Shown one piece after another: positions 25,720 to 32,981 of a stretch of DNA of 64,000 nt. Every line of letters starts with the position of its first letter. Within the stretch, counting starts at the first letter, position 1. Position numbers and translations under genes: made by a program. The DNA comes from Pseudanabaena sp. (GTDB lineage: Bacteria > Cyanobacteriota > Cyanobacteriia > Pseudanabaenales > Pseudanabaenaceae). Below the pieces are notes generated by a model. The model worked only from the letters and a program-made list of their open reading frames with translations. It made no database searches and was not told the origin of the DNA. The stretch lies in the NCBI GenBank assembly GCA_003249015.1, contig QBLS01000009.1:62001-126000 (forward strand), read 5' to 3'.

Positions 25720-25893
25720 ATGAAAACCCAAACTATTCAACTGAAAAAACCAACAAAGGAAACCCTAGTTGCTATAAGTCAATCTGCCCAAAAGTTTGCT
25801 CAACTCTTAAAAGCTCACAACATTAGCGAAGATGACATCATTGCCGAATTTAACGCCATGCGTAAACAAGCAAGGAAAGACGCAACCAAATAA
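25720..25893 (+). CDS. Small antitoxin of a broken PIN module
   Basis: A 57-residue basic protein (KTQTIQLKKPTKETLVAI..., then LLKAHNISEDDIIAEFNAMRKQARKDATK) of the kind encoded before PIN-domain toxins in cyanobacteria. It is followed directly by the C-terminal part of a PIN gene lacking its start, so the antitoxin appears to outlive its toxin. Confidence 0.65.
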   Translation: MKTQTIQLKKPTKETLVAISQSAQKFAQLLKAHNISEDDIIAEFNAMRKQARKDATK

Positions 25894-26197
25894 TTGCTAT
25901 CAGGAACTAGAGCGTCACTTACCCCAAATTTTACAAAAACGTAAATTTCAATCAGACATATCTTCACAGGCGATCGCTGATTTAGCCAAAATCGTAATCC
26001 CAATAATAGAAGAAGATTACCTTCAATATAACAACGAAGCTCAAAGACGCATTAAAGCAAGAGATCCTAACGATTGGGAAGTGGTTGCCTTAGCCATGCA
26101 CTTTGATTGTCCAATTTGGGCAGAAGACAAAGACTTTTTTGGAATTGGCATCGCTACATGGAACAGCCAAAACGTAGAAATTTATCTTATGCAATGA
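25894..26197 (+). pseudogene. PIN-domain toxin, N-terminus deleted
   Basis: The frame reads ELERHLPQILQKRKFQ... and ends with a good PIN C-terminus: RIKARDPNDWEVVALAMHFDCPIWAEDKDFFGIG, including the acidic residues of the second half of the active site. The N-terminal strand with the first aspartate (VxDxN) and roughly 30 residues are missing; the coding sequence is joined to the antitoxin's 3' end in a different frame. The only upstream in-frame ATG (25832) lies within the antitoxin gene. Deletion between antitoxin and toxin is the simplest reading. Confidence 0.75.
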
Positions 26198-26219
26198 TTG
26201 CAGGATAAACAGCCACACC

Positions 26220-26309
26220 ATGTTTAAACCGATCGCCCTTCAAGTCGAAGCCCCCATCGCCGACGCATATCAAAATACAACCCCTGAAAATCGCCAAGCA
26301 TCGCAATAG
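26220..26309 (+). pseudogene. Truncated second copy of the antitoxin at 23120
   Basis: 29 codons that match the start of the 23120 gene almost exactly (shared LQVEAPIA and AYQNTTPENRQA) and then stop at TAG after Ser-Gln where the other copy reads Leu-Gln. The 20 bp before the ATG also match. It marks the right edge of the toxin-antitoxin run. Confidence 0.85.
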
Positions 26310-26318
26310 AAATAAAAC

Positions 26319-26441
26319 ATGGCAGCATATTTGCTTGATTTACGGCAAAAAATATTAAGTGCATGGCAAAACAAAGAAAATTATTTGCTCAGCTAAAGCT
26401 AGTACAGCCTAGGCTCTTGATACGGAGATTAACTACATCTA
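26319..26441 (+). pseudogene. Relic of an IS630-type transposase N-terminus
   Basis: The first frame reads MAAYLLDLRQKILSAWQNKEN and then stops; the motif Y-x-x-DLRQKI is the start of many IS630 transposases. Shifting frame, the sequence continues RKLFAQLKL...LLIRRL, which fits the following helix-turn-helix region. Nothing of the catalytic DDE domain remains; a family-A element begins at 26453. Confidence 0.55.
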
Positions 26442-26452
26442 TTCTGACTATT

Positions 26453-26546
26453 AAGTGGCTCATCATAAAAAACCAGCAAGCTGTCCCGCACTCTTAGCAG
26501 TCGGGATAGCTTGCTGGTTTTTTAGTTTACCTATGCTTGGCTACTT
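26453..26546. repeat. MITE-like element, family A
   Basis: Outer ends AAGTGGCTCATCATAAA and its approximate inverse CCTATGCTTGGCTACTT; inner hairpin AAAACCAGCAAGCTGTCCCG / CGGGATAGCTTGCTGGTTTT. Confidence 0.7.
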
Positions 26547-26728
26547 ACTGATGAAGATGCTCTTAATTGATTCCATCATTGTGGTATTTAATGCGAGCTT
26601 TTTAGGTAGCTTCTTTTGTGGTGGTTTTGATCAGAATTTGCTGTAAGTTAGGAAGTAACGCTGCAAACACTAAAACTAGTTCCATAATAAGAATCGCTGA
26701 CCAAATAATATCTAACTCAAAATAATTT

Positions 26729-26935
26729 ATGTCTCCCGATTATATAAAAGCCCAATTAATATTACTTATCTCCATCGTGGCAGGTATTGCCTTTGTTGGC
26801 TGCATCTACGAACTGTCCTATGGCGCACCAGACTTTGGCTTTGCCGTCACTTGGGCAATTTTGCTTGCCAGCGTTCCAATTGGAGTCTATAGCTTTGTAA
26901 AAGCTGTTAGTCTTGCCCGTAAGTCTATGCAATAG
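26729..26935 (+). CDS. Small two-span membrane protein, unknown
   Basis: A 68-residue protein with two hydrophobic helices (about 8-28 and 38-58) joined by a short polar loop and a basic C-terminus (KAVSLARKSMQ), so both ends are probably cytoplasmic. I do not recognise the family. Its stop codon lies in a 29-bp terminator arm shared with the convergent Uma2 gene, which supports it being a true transcription unit. Confidence 0.55.
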   Translation: MSPDYIKAQLILLISIVAGIAFVGCIYELSYGAPDFGFAVTWAILLASVPIGVYSFVKAVSLARKSMQ

Positions 26936-26999
26936 GATCAAAAAGGTAGTTAGTGGCAATGCTTCATGTTGCCACTAACTACCTTTTTTTGATCCTATT
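26931..26999. terminator. Bidirectional terminator containing both convergent stop codons
   Basis: Arms AATAGGATCAAAAAGGTAGT... / ...ACTACCTTTTTTTGATCCTATT with inner TTAGTGGCAA / TTGCCACTAA. The TAG of the small membrane-protein gene (26933-26935) is in the left arm and the TAG of the Uma2 gene (26995-26997, minus strand) is in the right arm. Confidence 0.9.
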
Positions 27000-27645
27000 G
27001 CTGCGAAAACCAGATCGCTGCTTCTGTATTCGTCTTTGTGTCTAACATTGCCATAGCCTGCTCCAGCAGCGCGATCGCTAAATTTGGCAATACTTTAGAT
27101 ATTTCACATTGTTGGTATATAACTGACTCGTCCAATTGAAAAGCAAAAATGCGAGCAGCGCGGATGTCAATTACCCAATACTCAGAAATTCCCAATTCTG
27201 CATAGAGTCGTTTCTTTTCGTCTAAGTCGATCGCTAAAGTCGTATCCGAAATCTCACCCACAAGATCAGGCGATCGCCATTGTTCAAGGTTGATAAAGCG
27301 TGATTGTCCAGACTCCCAAGTAGGAATATTCTCACCAACATAGACCACAAGATCGGGAGCAACAGCCCGAGTCCCTTTTTTTTCCATCTGACAGCCGCTA
27401 AAGGTACTCAGTTTTAGTTCAGGAGATCTCATGGCTAGAAATCCCAAAATCATTACAAATAAATCTCCAAACTTAGAATGGTTAATGCCTTCTGTACCCA
27501 TCTCTACCCACAATTGGTTATTTTTAAAAAACAATTTACAGCGATCGCTACTTTTATCATCGCGTAGCGCCTCATAGTCTTCCCAAGTTGCTTTTACCCA
27601 AGTCGATTGTTGATATGGCTGAGTAGGTTTAGTGGCGACAATCAT
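26995..27645 (-). CDS. Uma2 family (DUF820) endonuclease-like protein
   Basis: A 216-residue protein of the large cyanobacterial Uma2 family, a PD-(D/E)XK nuclease fold. The core residues are visible: Asp in AVAPDLVVYVGE, Glu in DLVGEISDTT and Lys in DLDEKKRLYAELGISEYWVID. Biological role unknown; genomes carry many copies. The ATG at 27645 (MIVATKP) is used; the frame is open to 27705. Confidence 0.88.
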   Translation of the reverse strand: MIVATKPTQPYQQSTWVKATWEDYEALRDDKSSDRCKLFFKNNQLWVEMGTEGINHSKFGDLFVMILGFLAMRSPELKLSTFSGCQMEKKGTRAVAPDLVVYVGENIPTWESGQSRFINLEQWRSPDLVGEISDTTLAIDLDEKKRLYAELGISEYWVIDIRAARIFAFQLDESVIYQQCEISKVLPNLAIALLEQAMAMLDTKTNTEAAIWFSQQ

Positions 27646-27735
27646 CCTTAATCCCCATGTTATGTTTAGCATCGGTGGATAAGTCAAGCATAGACTAAAA
27701 CCCACAGATTAATTACAGGGTAAAGCACTGTAAAG

Positions 27736-28119
27736 CTATACCAAACTAGCGATCGCCTCTACTAAGAATGGCACAGCATTTTCATCCCAAAGTCCTTCCG
27801 ACCTTCTCCCAGTCAATAACTGGAAGTGCAAATTAAAAACGTGAGGATATCCATTCACTTCGAGGCAAATATCTTCAGTCTCTAAAGTACAGCAAATTTT
27901 TTCACCATCTGACAGCTCGCTTGCCATGATCTGCATCGTTTCAACTAATTGTGTGGTCAACTTACAAAAGTCCTTAAATTCCCGCTCAGTAAGTTCGATC
28001 GCCCAGCTATCTGTACCCACTAACCCCTTATAAATATCGGCATCGGAGCGAAAACCAATTCTCCAACCCTCCCCACTAAGCAACTGCTTTGGCAAATTTT
28101 GATCTGTGAAATTTAGCAT
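27736..28119 (-). CDS. DUF1818 family protein
   Basis: A 127-residue protein conserved in cyanobacteria and plants, function unknown. Recognisable blocks: GEGWRIGFRSDADIYKGLVG, WAIELTEREFKDFC, ETMQIMASELSDGEKI, LEVNGYPHVFNLHF and GRRSEGLW. It is 51 bp downstream of rpoZ on the same strand with a small hairpin (28134-28162) between them. Confidence 0.9.
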   Translation of the reverse strand: MLNFTDQNLPKQLLSGEGWRIGFRSDADIYKGLVGTDSWAIELTEREFKDFCKLTTQLVETMQIMASELSDGEKICCTLETEDICLEVNGYPHVFNLHFQLLTGRRSEGLWDENAVPFLVEAIASLV

Positions 28120-28133
28120 AAAATTTCCTAAAT

Positions 28134-28162
28134 GAAATAGCGGCGGGAATCGCCGCTATTTC
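28134..28162 (-). terminator. Hairpin between rpoZ and the DUF1818 gene
   Basis: 12-bp arms GAAATAGCGGCG / CGCCGCTATTTC with a 5-nt loop, ahead of a short AT-rich stretch; may partly terminate rpoZ transcripts. Confidence 0.6.
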
Positions 28163-28170
28163 TATGCCTT

Positions 28171-28395
28171 TCAGTCGCTTAAAATCTCTGGCTGCGAAAT
28201 TTCATCTGACATCTCCATAATCGCTCTTAAAATTGGCTTCATCATGCGATCGTCATAATCATCTTCTTCGTAACGTCTCAATTTTGCTCGATTTGCGACC
28301 TGCACCGTAATTCGATAGCGATTAGACGAAGCATTGATCAATTCTTCAACGCGGCGGATAACTTGCGATGAATCAATAGAGTAGCGTTTTGCCAT
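28171..28395 (-). CDS. rpoZ: RNA polymerase omega subunit
   Basis: A 74-residue cyanobacterial omega subunit (Ycf61 type), which stabilises the beta' subunit of RNA polymerase. Diagnostic segments: [40 protein letters not shown] and [15 protein letters not shown]. Divergent from the response regulator at 28603 and co-directional with the DUF1818 gene. Confidence 0.95.
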   Translation of the reverse strand: MAKRYSIDSSQVIRRVEELINASSNRYRITVQVANRAKLRRYEEDDYDDRMMKPILRAIMEMSDEISQPEILSD

Positions 28396-28485
28396 AATTA
28401 ACCAAAGAAAACATATTTACTGAGTTTAGCGCGATCGCACTCGCCTTTAGCAAAGAAAATATTTTAATCCACAATTAAAAATCAA

Positions 28486-28560
28486 AGAAAATTTTGAAAG
28501 CAGTGCTTAGCATTACTTTCAAAATTTTCTCTGGGTTTTAATTGAGCGCAAAGCGCTGTA
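28486..28560 (+). repeat. Hairpin plus tail element, copy 2
   Basis: Hairpin AGAAAATTTTGAAAG... / ...CTTTCAAAATTTTCT (28486-28530) followed at once by GGGTTTTAATTGAGCGC and AAAGCGCTGTA (28532-28560). It lies between divergent rpoZ and a response-regulator gene, 43 bp before the latter's start. Confidence 0.65.
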
Positions 28561-28602
28561 TGATATCTTCGCATAGCTATTTGGGGCGGATTGTGTAAAT
28601 CC

Positions 28603-29295
28603 ATGACTGCAAAGAAAGTACTGGTAATTGACGACAGCATCATGATCCGCAAGATGGTTAAAAGCATTTTGGCTGGTAAGTATGATGTTTTAGAAGCTAG
28701 TGACGGTAAATCAGGATTGGATGCTGCTAGACGCTCATTTCCTGATTTGATCTTGCTGGATTTTGTGATGCCAAAATATAATGGCTATCAAACACTGCAA
28801 GCTATTCGTCGTGTCGAGGGCTTGCAAAAAGTCCCTGTAATTATGATTTCAGGGCTAAAGGAGCAAGTCACTGAGCATGTTCCTGAGCCATTTACTGAGT
28901 TTGACTTCCTAGAGAAACCTTTTGAGGCAGATGTATTAGTTTCTCGGATTCAAGGATTTCTGACAACTGAGCCAGCCCATCCTGTCTCCGCCGCATCGGT
29001 CAGATCCGCAGCACCTGCACCAGTTAGGGATGTGCAGCCCACTGAAGAACCTAATTTACAGATGATTCTTCATCGACTTACAGCGACTGAGACCCTACTC
29101 GTTCAGGGTATTGAGAACCTAATTCAGCGTGAGGTTGTGGCGCGTTTTAATGAATTAAACGCAAGAATAGACCACCAAGATCGCGAGATCAAGACGCTCA
29201 ATGAGCATATTAATCGCATCACTGAGCAAATTGAACACCAAAACAAAGGGCTTATGGTGATTTTGAGAGAACTCAAAGGTATGCAAGGCAAGTGA
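28603..29295 (+). CDS. Response regulator with C-terminal coiled coil
   Basis: A 230-residue protein: receiver domain (1-118) with acidic pair DDS, phosphoacceptor Asp53 in LLDFVMPKYNG, the S switch in MISGLK, and Lys in FLEKPFEAD. A Pro/Ala-rich linker follows (about 122-145), then a heptad-rich helix (about 150-228; EIKTLNEHINRITEQIEHQNKGL) likely to form a coiled coil. No DNA-binding output is present, so it probably acts by oligomerisation or partner binding. The ATG at 28603 is used; an alternative lies 12 bp upstream. Confidence 0.85.
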   Translation: MTAKKVLVIDDSIMIRKMVKSILAGKYDVLEASDGKSGLDAARRSFPDLILLDFVMPKYNGYQTLQAIRRVEGLQKVPVIMISGLKEQVTEHVPEPFTEFDFLEKPFEADVLVSRIQGFLTTEPAHPVSAASVRSAAPAPVRDVQPTEEPNLQMILHRLTATETLLVQGIENLIQREVVARFNELNARIDHQDREIKTLNEHINRITEQIEHQNKGLMVILRELKGMQGK

Positions 29296-29323
29296 GTGAT
29301 TAGGGGCACGTCGCCAATCACTC

Positions 29324-29368
29324 ACTTGATCAAGAAAGCACGGCTCTGCCGTGCTTTCTTGATCAAGT
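29324..29368 (+). terminator. Terminator palindrome after the response regulator
   Basis: Perfect 21-bp arms ACTTGATCAAGAAAGCACGG / CCGTGCTTTCTTGATCAAGT with loop TCT. A smaller hairpin AGTGAGTGATT / AATCACTCACT (29291-29327) overlaps the end of the gene. Confidence 0.8.
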
Positions 29369-29445
29369 CGGGTTTGAGAGTAAAACGCTGTAATTGCAGT
29401 ATTCTATTGATCCCAGACTATTTCCCACGAATGTAATCATCGACT

Positions 29446-30579
29446 ATGCAACCACAAACCATTGTGATCAAAATTGGCACGTCTAGCCTCAGTCACCCTG
29501 ATTCGGGCGACCTGCAACTAGCCACGATCGCCAAATTAGTGGAAGCAGTGATCCATTTGCGCCGTGTGGGACACCATGTTGTTTTGGTTTCTTCGGGAGC
29601 GGTGGGGATCGGTTGTGGGCGATTAGGACTCAAGCAACGTCCAACTAAAATTTCCCAAAAACAGGCGGTTGCCGCCGTTGGGCAAGGACGCTTGATGAGA
29701 ATTTATGATGATTTATTTGCTACGTTTCAGCAACCAGTTGCCCAAGTATTGCTCACAAGGGGCAATCTGATTCAGCGCCAGCATTACATGAATGTCCATG
29801 CGACGTTTCAAGAACTGCTAGAACTGGGAGTCGTGCCAATTGTCAACGAGAATGACACGGTGGCGGTTGACGAATTAAAATTTGGTGATAATGATACGCT
29901 TTCGGCTTTGGTGGCTAGTTTGATTGAGGCGGATTGGTTATTTTTACTAACCGATGTCGATCGCCTTTACTCCGATGATCCCCGCCAAAATCCTGATGCA
30001 AAGCCGATTGAGTTTGTGGAGTATGAACAACTACAAGAGCTAAGACAAGCGATCGGCGAAAAGCAAGCGATCGCTGGCGCAAAGGGTGGCACACAATGGG
30101 GAACTGGCGGCATGGCGACAAAGCTAGATGCAGCGAGAATTGCCTCAGCCGCAGGCGTGCGGACAGTGATTACTAGAGGCGCTTTTCCTGAGCGATTATT
30201 TGCAATTTTAGAGGGAGAAAATTTTGGTACGCAGTTTGCCGCTCAACCGAAGACGGTTAATGCCCGCAAGCGCTGGATTGCCTATGGGATGGTAACTACA
30301 GGTAAATTATTTTTGGATGACGGAGCTGTGAAAGCCGTAATTTTGAATGGGCGATCGCTTTTACCTGCGGGCATTGTGCAAGTGGAAGGCAAGTTTGAAG
30401 CGAATGAGTCGGTGAGTCTATGCGATCAGCAGGGTAAAGAAATTGCGAGGGGCATTACCAATTACAGTAGTGGTGACATTTTGCAAATCTTGGGATCGCA
30501 GTCAGAGGATATCCCGCGATTGCTGGGCTTCGATGGAGAAGAAACAGTTATCCATCGCGATAATTTGGTCAATCTCTAA
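29446..30579 (+). CDS. proB: Glutamate 5-kinase
   Basis: It phosphorylates glutamate to glutamyl 5-phosphate, the first and feedback-regulated step of proline synthesis. 377 residues: amino-acid kinase domain (1-255) with [42 protein letters not shown] and LLTDVDRLY, then the C-terminal PUA domain (about 275-370; [15 protein letters not shown] precedes it). The full bacterial two-domain form is present. proA is not adjacent. Follows a hairpin and tail variant by about 50 bp. Confidence 0.97.
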   Translation: MQPQTIVIKIGTSSLSHPDSGDLQLATIAKLVEAVIHLRRVGHHVVLVSSGAVGIGCGRLGLKQRPTKISQKQAVAAVGQGRLMRIYDDLFATFQQPVAQVLLTRGNLIQRQHYMNVHATFQELLELGVVPIVNENDTVAVDELKFGDNDTLSALVASLIEADWLFLLTDVDRLYSDDPRQNPDAKPIEFVEYEQLQELRQAIGEKQAIAGAKGGTQWGTGGMATKLDAARIASAAGVRTVITRGAFPERLFAILEGENFGTQFAAQPKTVNARKRWIAYGMVTTGKLFLDDGAVKAVILNGRSLLPAGIVQVEGKFEANESVSLCDQQGKEIARGITNYSSGDILQILGSQSEDIPRLLGFDGEETVIHRDNLVNL

Positions 30580-31120
30580 GTATGACGGTGTGAAGCTCCG
30601 CCATACTTGATAAAAGGCTTCGACTTCGCTCAGCAAACCTATATCGATGGCTAAGCGAAGTCGAAGCCCTTTTTTAATTATTTAAGGCATACGCTGGCTT
30701 CTCTTGTCTTTCAAAACTTAATCAAATGCTAATTGTCAGTCGGCGAACTTGAAGGCGATTGGACTTAGGGCGCTTGAGTCGGTTGCTGGTGAGGCGATCG
30801 CTAAGAGGTCTATGGATGGGAAGTTCTTGGCGCAGGGGATGACCATAGCTATTAATCTCTTTGCAAGTGCGGGGGCGAGTCGCCAAATGGTTGACACTTT
30901 TAGGCTTGGGAAAACGTTGCCGAATTGTTAGTACCAGTAAGCGGTTTTCTCTCGAACATAAAAGGAGGAGATTATGATTAGTCTTGAGCATAGGGAAACC
31001 AACAGTATTTTTTTAGCATAGCGATCGCTACATATGGTCAAATTGTAACCTAGCGCTTTGCAATCAAGTTTTGCGATAGCATAGGCTTGATTAGTTTTAC
31101 CTGCTCGATCGCGATTTTCT
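30580..31120. other. 540-bp spacer: family-D core and possible gene relic
   Basis: The family-D inverted repeat (30608-30671) is followed by a 60-codon plus-strand frame at 30749-30931 without a normal start or recognisable motif, which may be a decayed gene. A perfect ribosome-binding sequence AAAGGAGGAG precedes an ATG at 30974, but the frame stops after 15 codons (MISLEHRETNSIFLA). No gene is called. Confidence 0.45.
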
Positions 31121-31360
31121 ATGCCTAAGCTATCAAAACCTCCAGATCCTAACGATCCCGAATATCAAAGCCTTGAACGCAGAATTAACTTTTATCTGCA
31201 CCTCGCCATCTATTCCGCTTGTAGTACCTGTATGTGGTTTGTACAGGCGATAACCGAAAAGGTATGGATCTGGTCAGTGTGGGTCGCTATTATCTGGGCG
31301 ATATTTATCCTCGCACATGGGATCTGGGTATTTTCCAAAGAAAAACAAGCAATTATCTAA
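31121..31360 (+). CDS. 2TM-domain membrane protein
   Basis: A 79-residue protein with the 2TM domain pattern: a polar start, ERRINFYLHLAIYSACSTCMWF (first helix), then WIWSVWVAIIWAIFILAHGIWVF (second helix) and a basic end. The family is widespread and uncharacterised. Its stop codon overlaps a 22-bp terminator palindrome. Confidence 0.75.
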   Translation: MPKLSKPPDPNDPEYQSLERRINFYLHLAIYSACSTCMWFVQAITEKVWIWSVWVAIIWAIFILAHGIWVFSKEKQAII

Positions 31361-31402
31361 AAAAATGAATGTCGTGCTCAGCACGACATTCATTTTTTTA
31401 GA
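31356..31402 (+). terminator. Terminator overlapping the 2TM stop codon
   Basis: Perfect 22-bp arms (TCTAAAAAAATGAATGTCG... / ...CGACATTCATTTTTTTAGA) with loop TCA; the TAA stop is in the left arm. Confidence 0.9.
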
Positions 31403-31445
31403 TGCAAAATCAAAGATCTTCTCAATCCTCTTTCCAGTCCATTTA

Positions 31446-31493
31446 CAAACAAATTTTAAAAGTGCAGCTTCGCCGCACTTTTAAAATTTGTTT
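31446..31493. repeat. Palindrome upstream of the glycosyltransferase gene
   Basis: 20-bp perfect arms CAAACAAATTTTAAAAGTGC / GCACTTTTAAAATTTGTTTG with an 8-nt middle, 31 bp before the start codon at 31524; position excludes terminator function for that gene. Confidence 0.7.
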
Positions 31494-31523
31494 GCATTAT
31501 TTACCACTAACCTCATACATACT

Positions 31524-32798
31524 ATGTCTCATATAGGAATCATCTGTGTACCTGCTACGGGACACCTAAATACTCTGATACCTCTGGGTTACGAACTCAA
31601 GCAACGAGGTCATCAAGTTACTCTAATCGGAACGTTGGATGCTCAAGAAAAGACTGAAGTTGCTGGCTTAAATTTCCTAGCCTATGCCGAAAAGTCTCGA
31701 CCTCTAGGATTCACACCCCAATCTCTCGTCAAAATGGGTGGATTAAGTGGATCGGCAGCTTTGAAATATTCAATAGAGTTGTTTCGCGAAAGTGCGATCG
31801 TCACGATGAAAGAAGGGCTGGAAGTAGTGCGAGCAGCTAAAGTCGATTTACTGCTAATTGACCAAGCTTCCTTTGGCGCTTCCAGTATTGCGGAGTATTT
31901 GCAAATTCCTTTTATCACAGTCACCAGTACTATTATGTTAAATCGAGAGGAGTCTATACCTCCATTTAATTTTGGATGGAAGTACTCGGATAGTGCGATC
32001 GCTAAACTGAGAAATAAGCTTGGCTATAAGTTACTTGATCGTCTAATTAAGCCAATTTCCCAGACCGTCAACTCGTTGCGTAGTGAATGGGGCTTGCCAC
32101 CATTTCAGCAATCGAGTGATGCTTACTCCCCCCTTGCTCAGATTTGTCGTCAGCCGATAGAATTTGAGTTTCCCCGTCAGCAGTTACCCCCACAGTTCCA
32201 TTTCACTAGTTCCTTTCATAATCCCTTAAGTCGAGCTGTAATTGATTTTCTCTATGAGAAGTTAAATGGGAAACCCTTAATTTATGCTTCGATGGGAACG
32301 ATTCAAAACCGCTTGTTTAGTACTTTCAATCGCATTGCGGCGGCTTGCCAAGATCTAGATGTGCAGTTGATCATCTCCTTGGGCGGTTCGGCTGAGCCAA
32401 GCCAACTACCAAATTTGGTGGGTAATCCCATCGTGGTTAAGTATGCACCTCAGCTAGAGATCTTGCAAAAAGCTAGCCTAACGATTACCCATGCAGGATT
32501 GAATACGGTAATGGAATCTCTAAGTTGCGGAGTGCCAATGGTAGCGATTCCGATCGCTAATGATCAGCCTGGAGTTGCCACTAGAGTTGACTGGACTGAG
32601 ACAGGATTGGTGATTCCTTTGAAGAAGTTGACCGTTCCCAAATTGCAAAAAGCAATTACAACTGTTCTCAAAGATCCTAAATACAAGAACAATGCTAAAA
32701 AAATGCAAGTAGCGATGGAAAAAGCTGGCGGAGTTAAGCAAGCCGCAGACATTGTTGAGCAAGTAATTGTGACTGGCAAACCTGTATTGCGAAACTAA
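31524..32798 (+). CDS. GT1 glycosyltransferase, zeaxanthin glucosyltransferase-like
   Basis: A 424-residue GT-B enzyme of the UGT/MGT family. The N-terminal acceptor domain begins HIGIICVPATGHLNTLIPLG; the C-terminal donor-binding block is APQLEILQKASLTITHAGLNTVMESLSCGVPMVAIPIANDQPGVA, with the catalytic-site region and UDP-sugar contacts (HAGLNT, NDQPG). This block is typical of cyanobacterial enzymes close to CrtX, which glucosylate carotenoids, but the acceptor cannot be read from sequence. ATG at 31524 chosen; the frame is open to 31488 in a palindrome. Confidence 0.8.
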   Translation: MSHIGIICVPATGHLNTLIPLGYELKQRGHQVTLIGTLDAQEKTEVAGLNFLAYAEKSRPLGFTPQSLVKMGGLSGSAALKYSIELFRESAIVTMKEGLEVVRAAKVDLLLIDQASFGASSIAEYLQIPFITVTSTIMLNREESIPPFNFGWKYSDSAIAKLRNKLGYKLLDRLIKPISQTVNSLRSEWGLPPFQQSSDAYSPLAQICRQPIEFEFPRQQLPPQFHFTSSFHNPLSRAVIDFLYEKLNGKPLIYASMGTIQNRLFSTFNRIAAACQDLDVQLIISLGGSAEPSQLPNLVGNPIVVKYAPQLEILQKASLTITHAGLNTVMESLSCGVPMVAIPIANDQPGVATRVDWTETGLVIPLKKLTVPKLQKAITTVLKDPKYKNNAKKMQVAMEKAGGVKQAADIVEQVIVTGKPVLRN

Positions 32799-32819
32799 AT
32801 TAGGACTTACGCATCAGTT

Positions 32820-32945
32820 GCTAAGACCCTCACCCCTAGCCCCTCTCCCAAAAAGGGAGAGGGGAACAAGAAATCTTCTGACTCCCCTTCTCCCGTTCTG
32901 GGAGAAGGGGGTGGGGGATGAGGGTAATTTGCATTTTGCGTAAAT
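32820..32945. repeat. Family-E repeat (CTCACCCCTAGCCCCTCTCCC type)
   Basis: Two nested hairpins: AGCCCCTCTCCC...GGGAGAGGGG and CCCCTTCTCCCG...GGGAGAAGGGG, bounded by GGACTTACGCA and TGCGTAAATTT. A second copy lies at 52563-52682. Repeats of this sequence type are scattered through many cyanobacterial genomes. Confidence 0.8.
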
Positions 32946-32981
32946 TTTATAAATAAAGGCAGCGCTTAGCGCTACCTTTAT

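Noticed and set aside
26455-26646. 63-codon plus-strand frame across a family-A element
   Set aside because: Half of it is the palindrome itself; the rest has no motif.
30749-30931. 60-codon plus-strand frame with TTG start, and the 89-codon frame opposite it
   Set aside because: Neither has a motif or convincing start. Possibly a decayed gene, noted under the spacer entry.
30974-31021. 15-codon frame behind a perfect AAAGGAGGAG
   Set aside because: Strong ribosome-binding sequence but no sign of a conserved peptide or leader function; too short to call.
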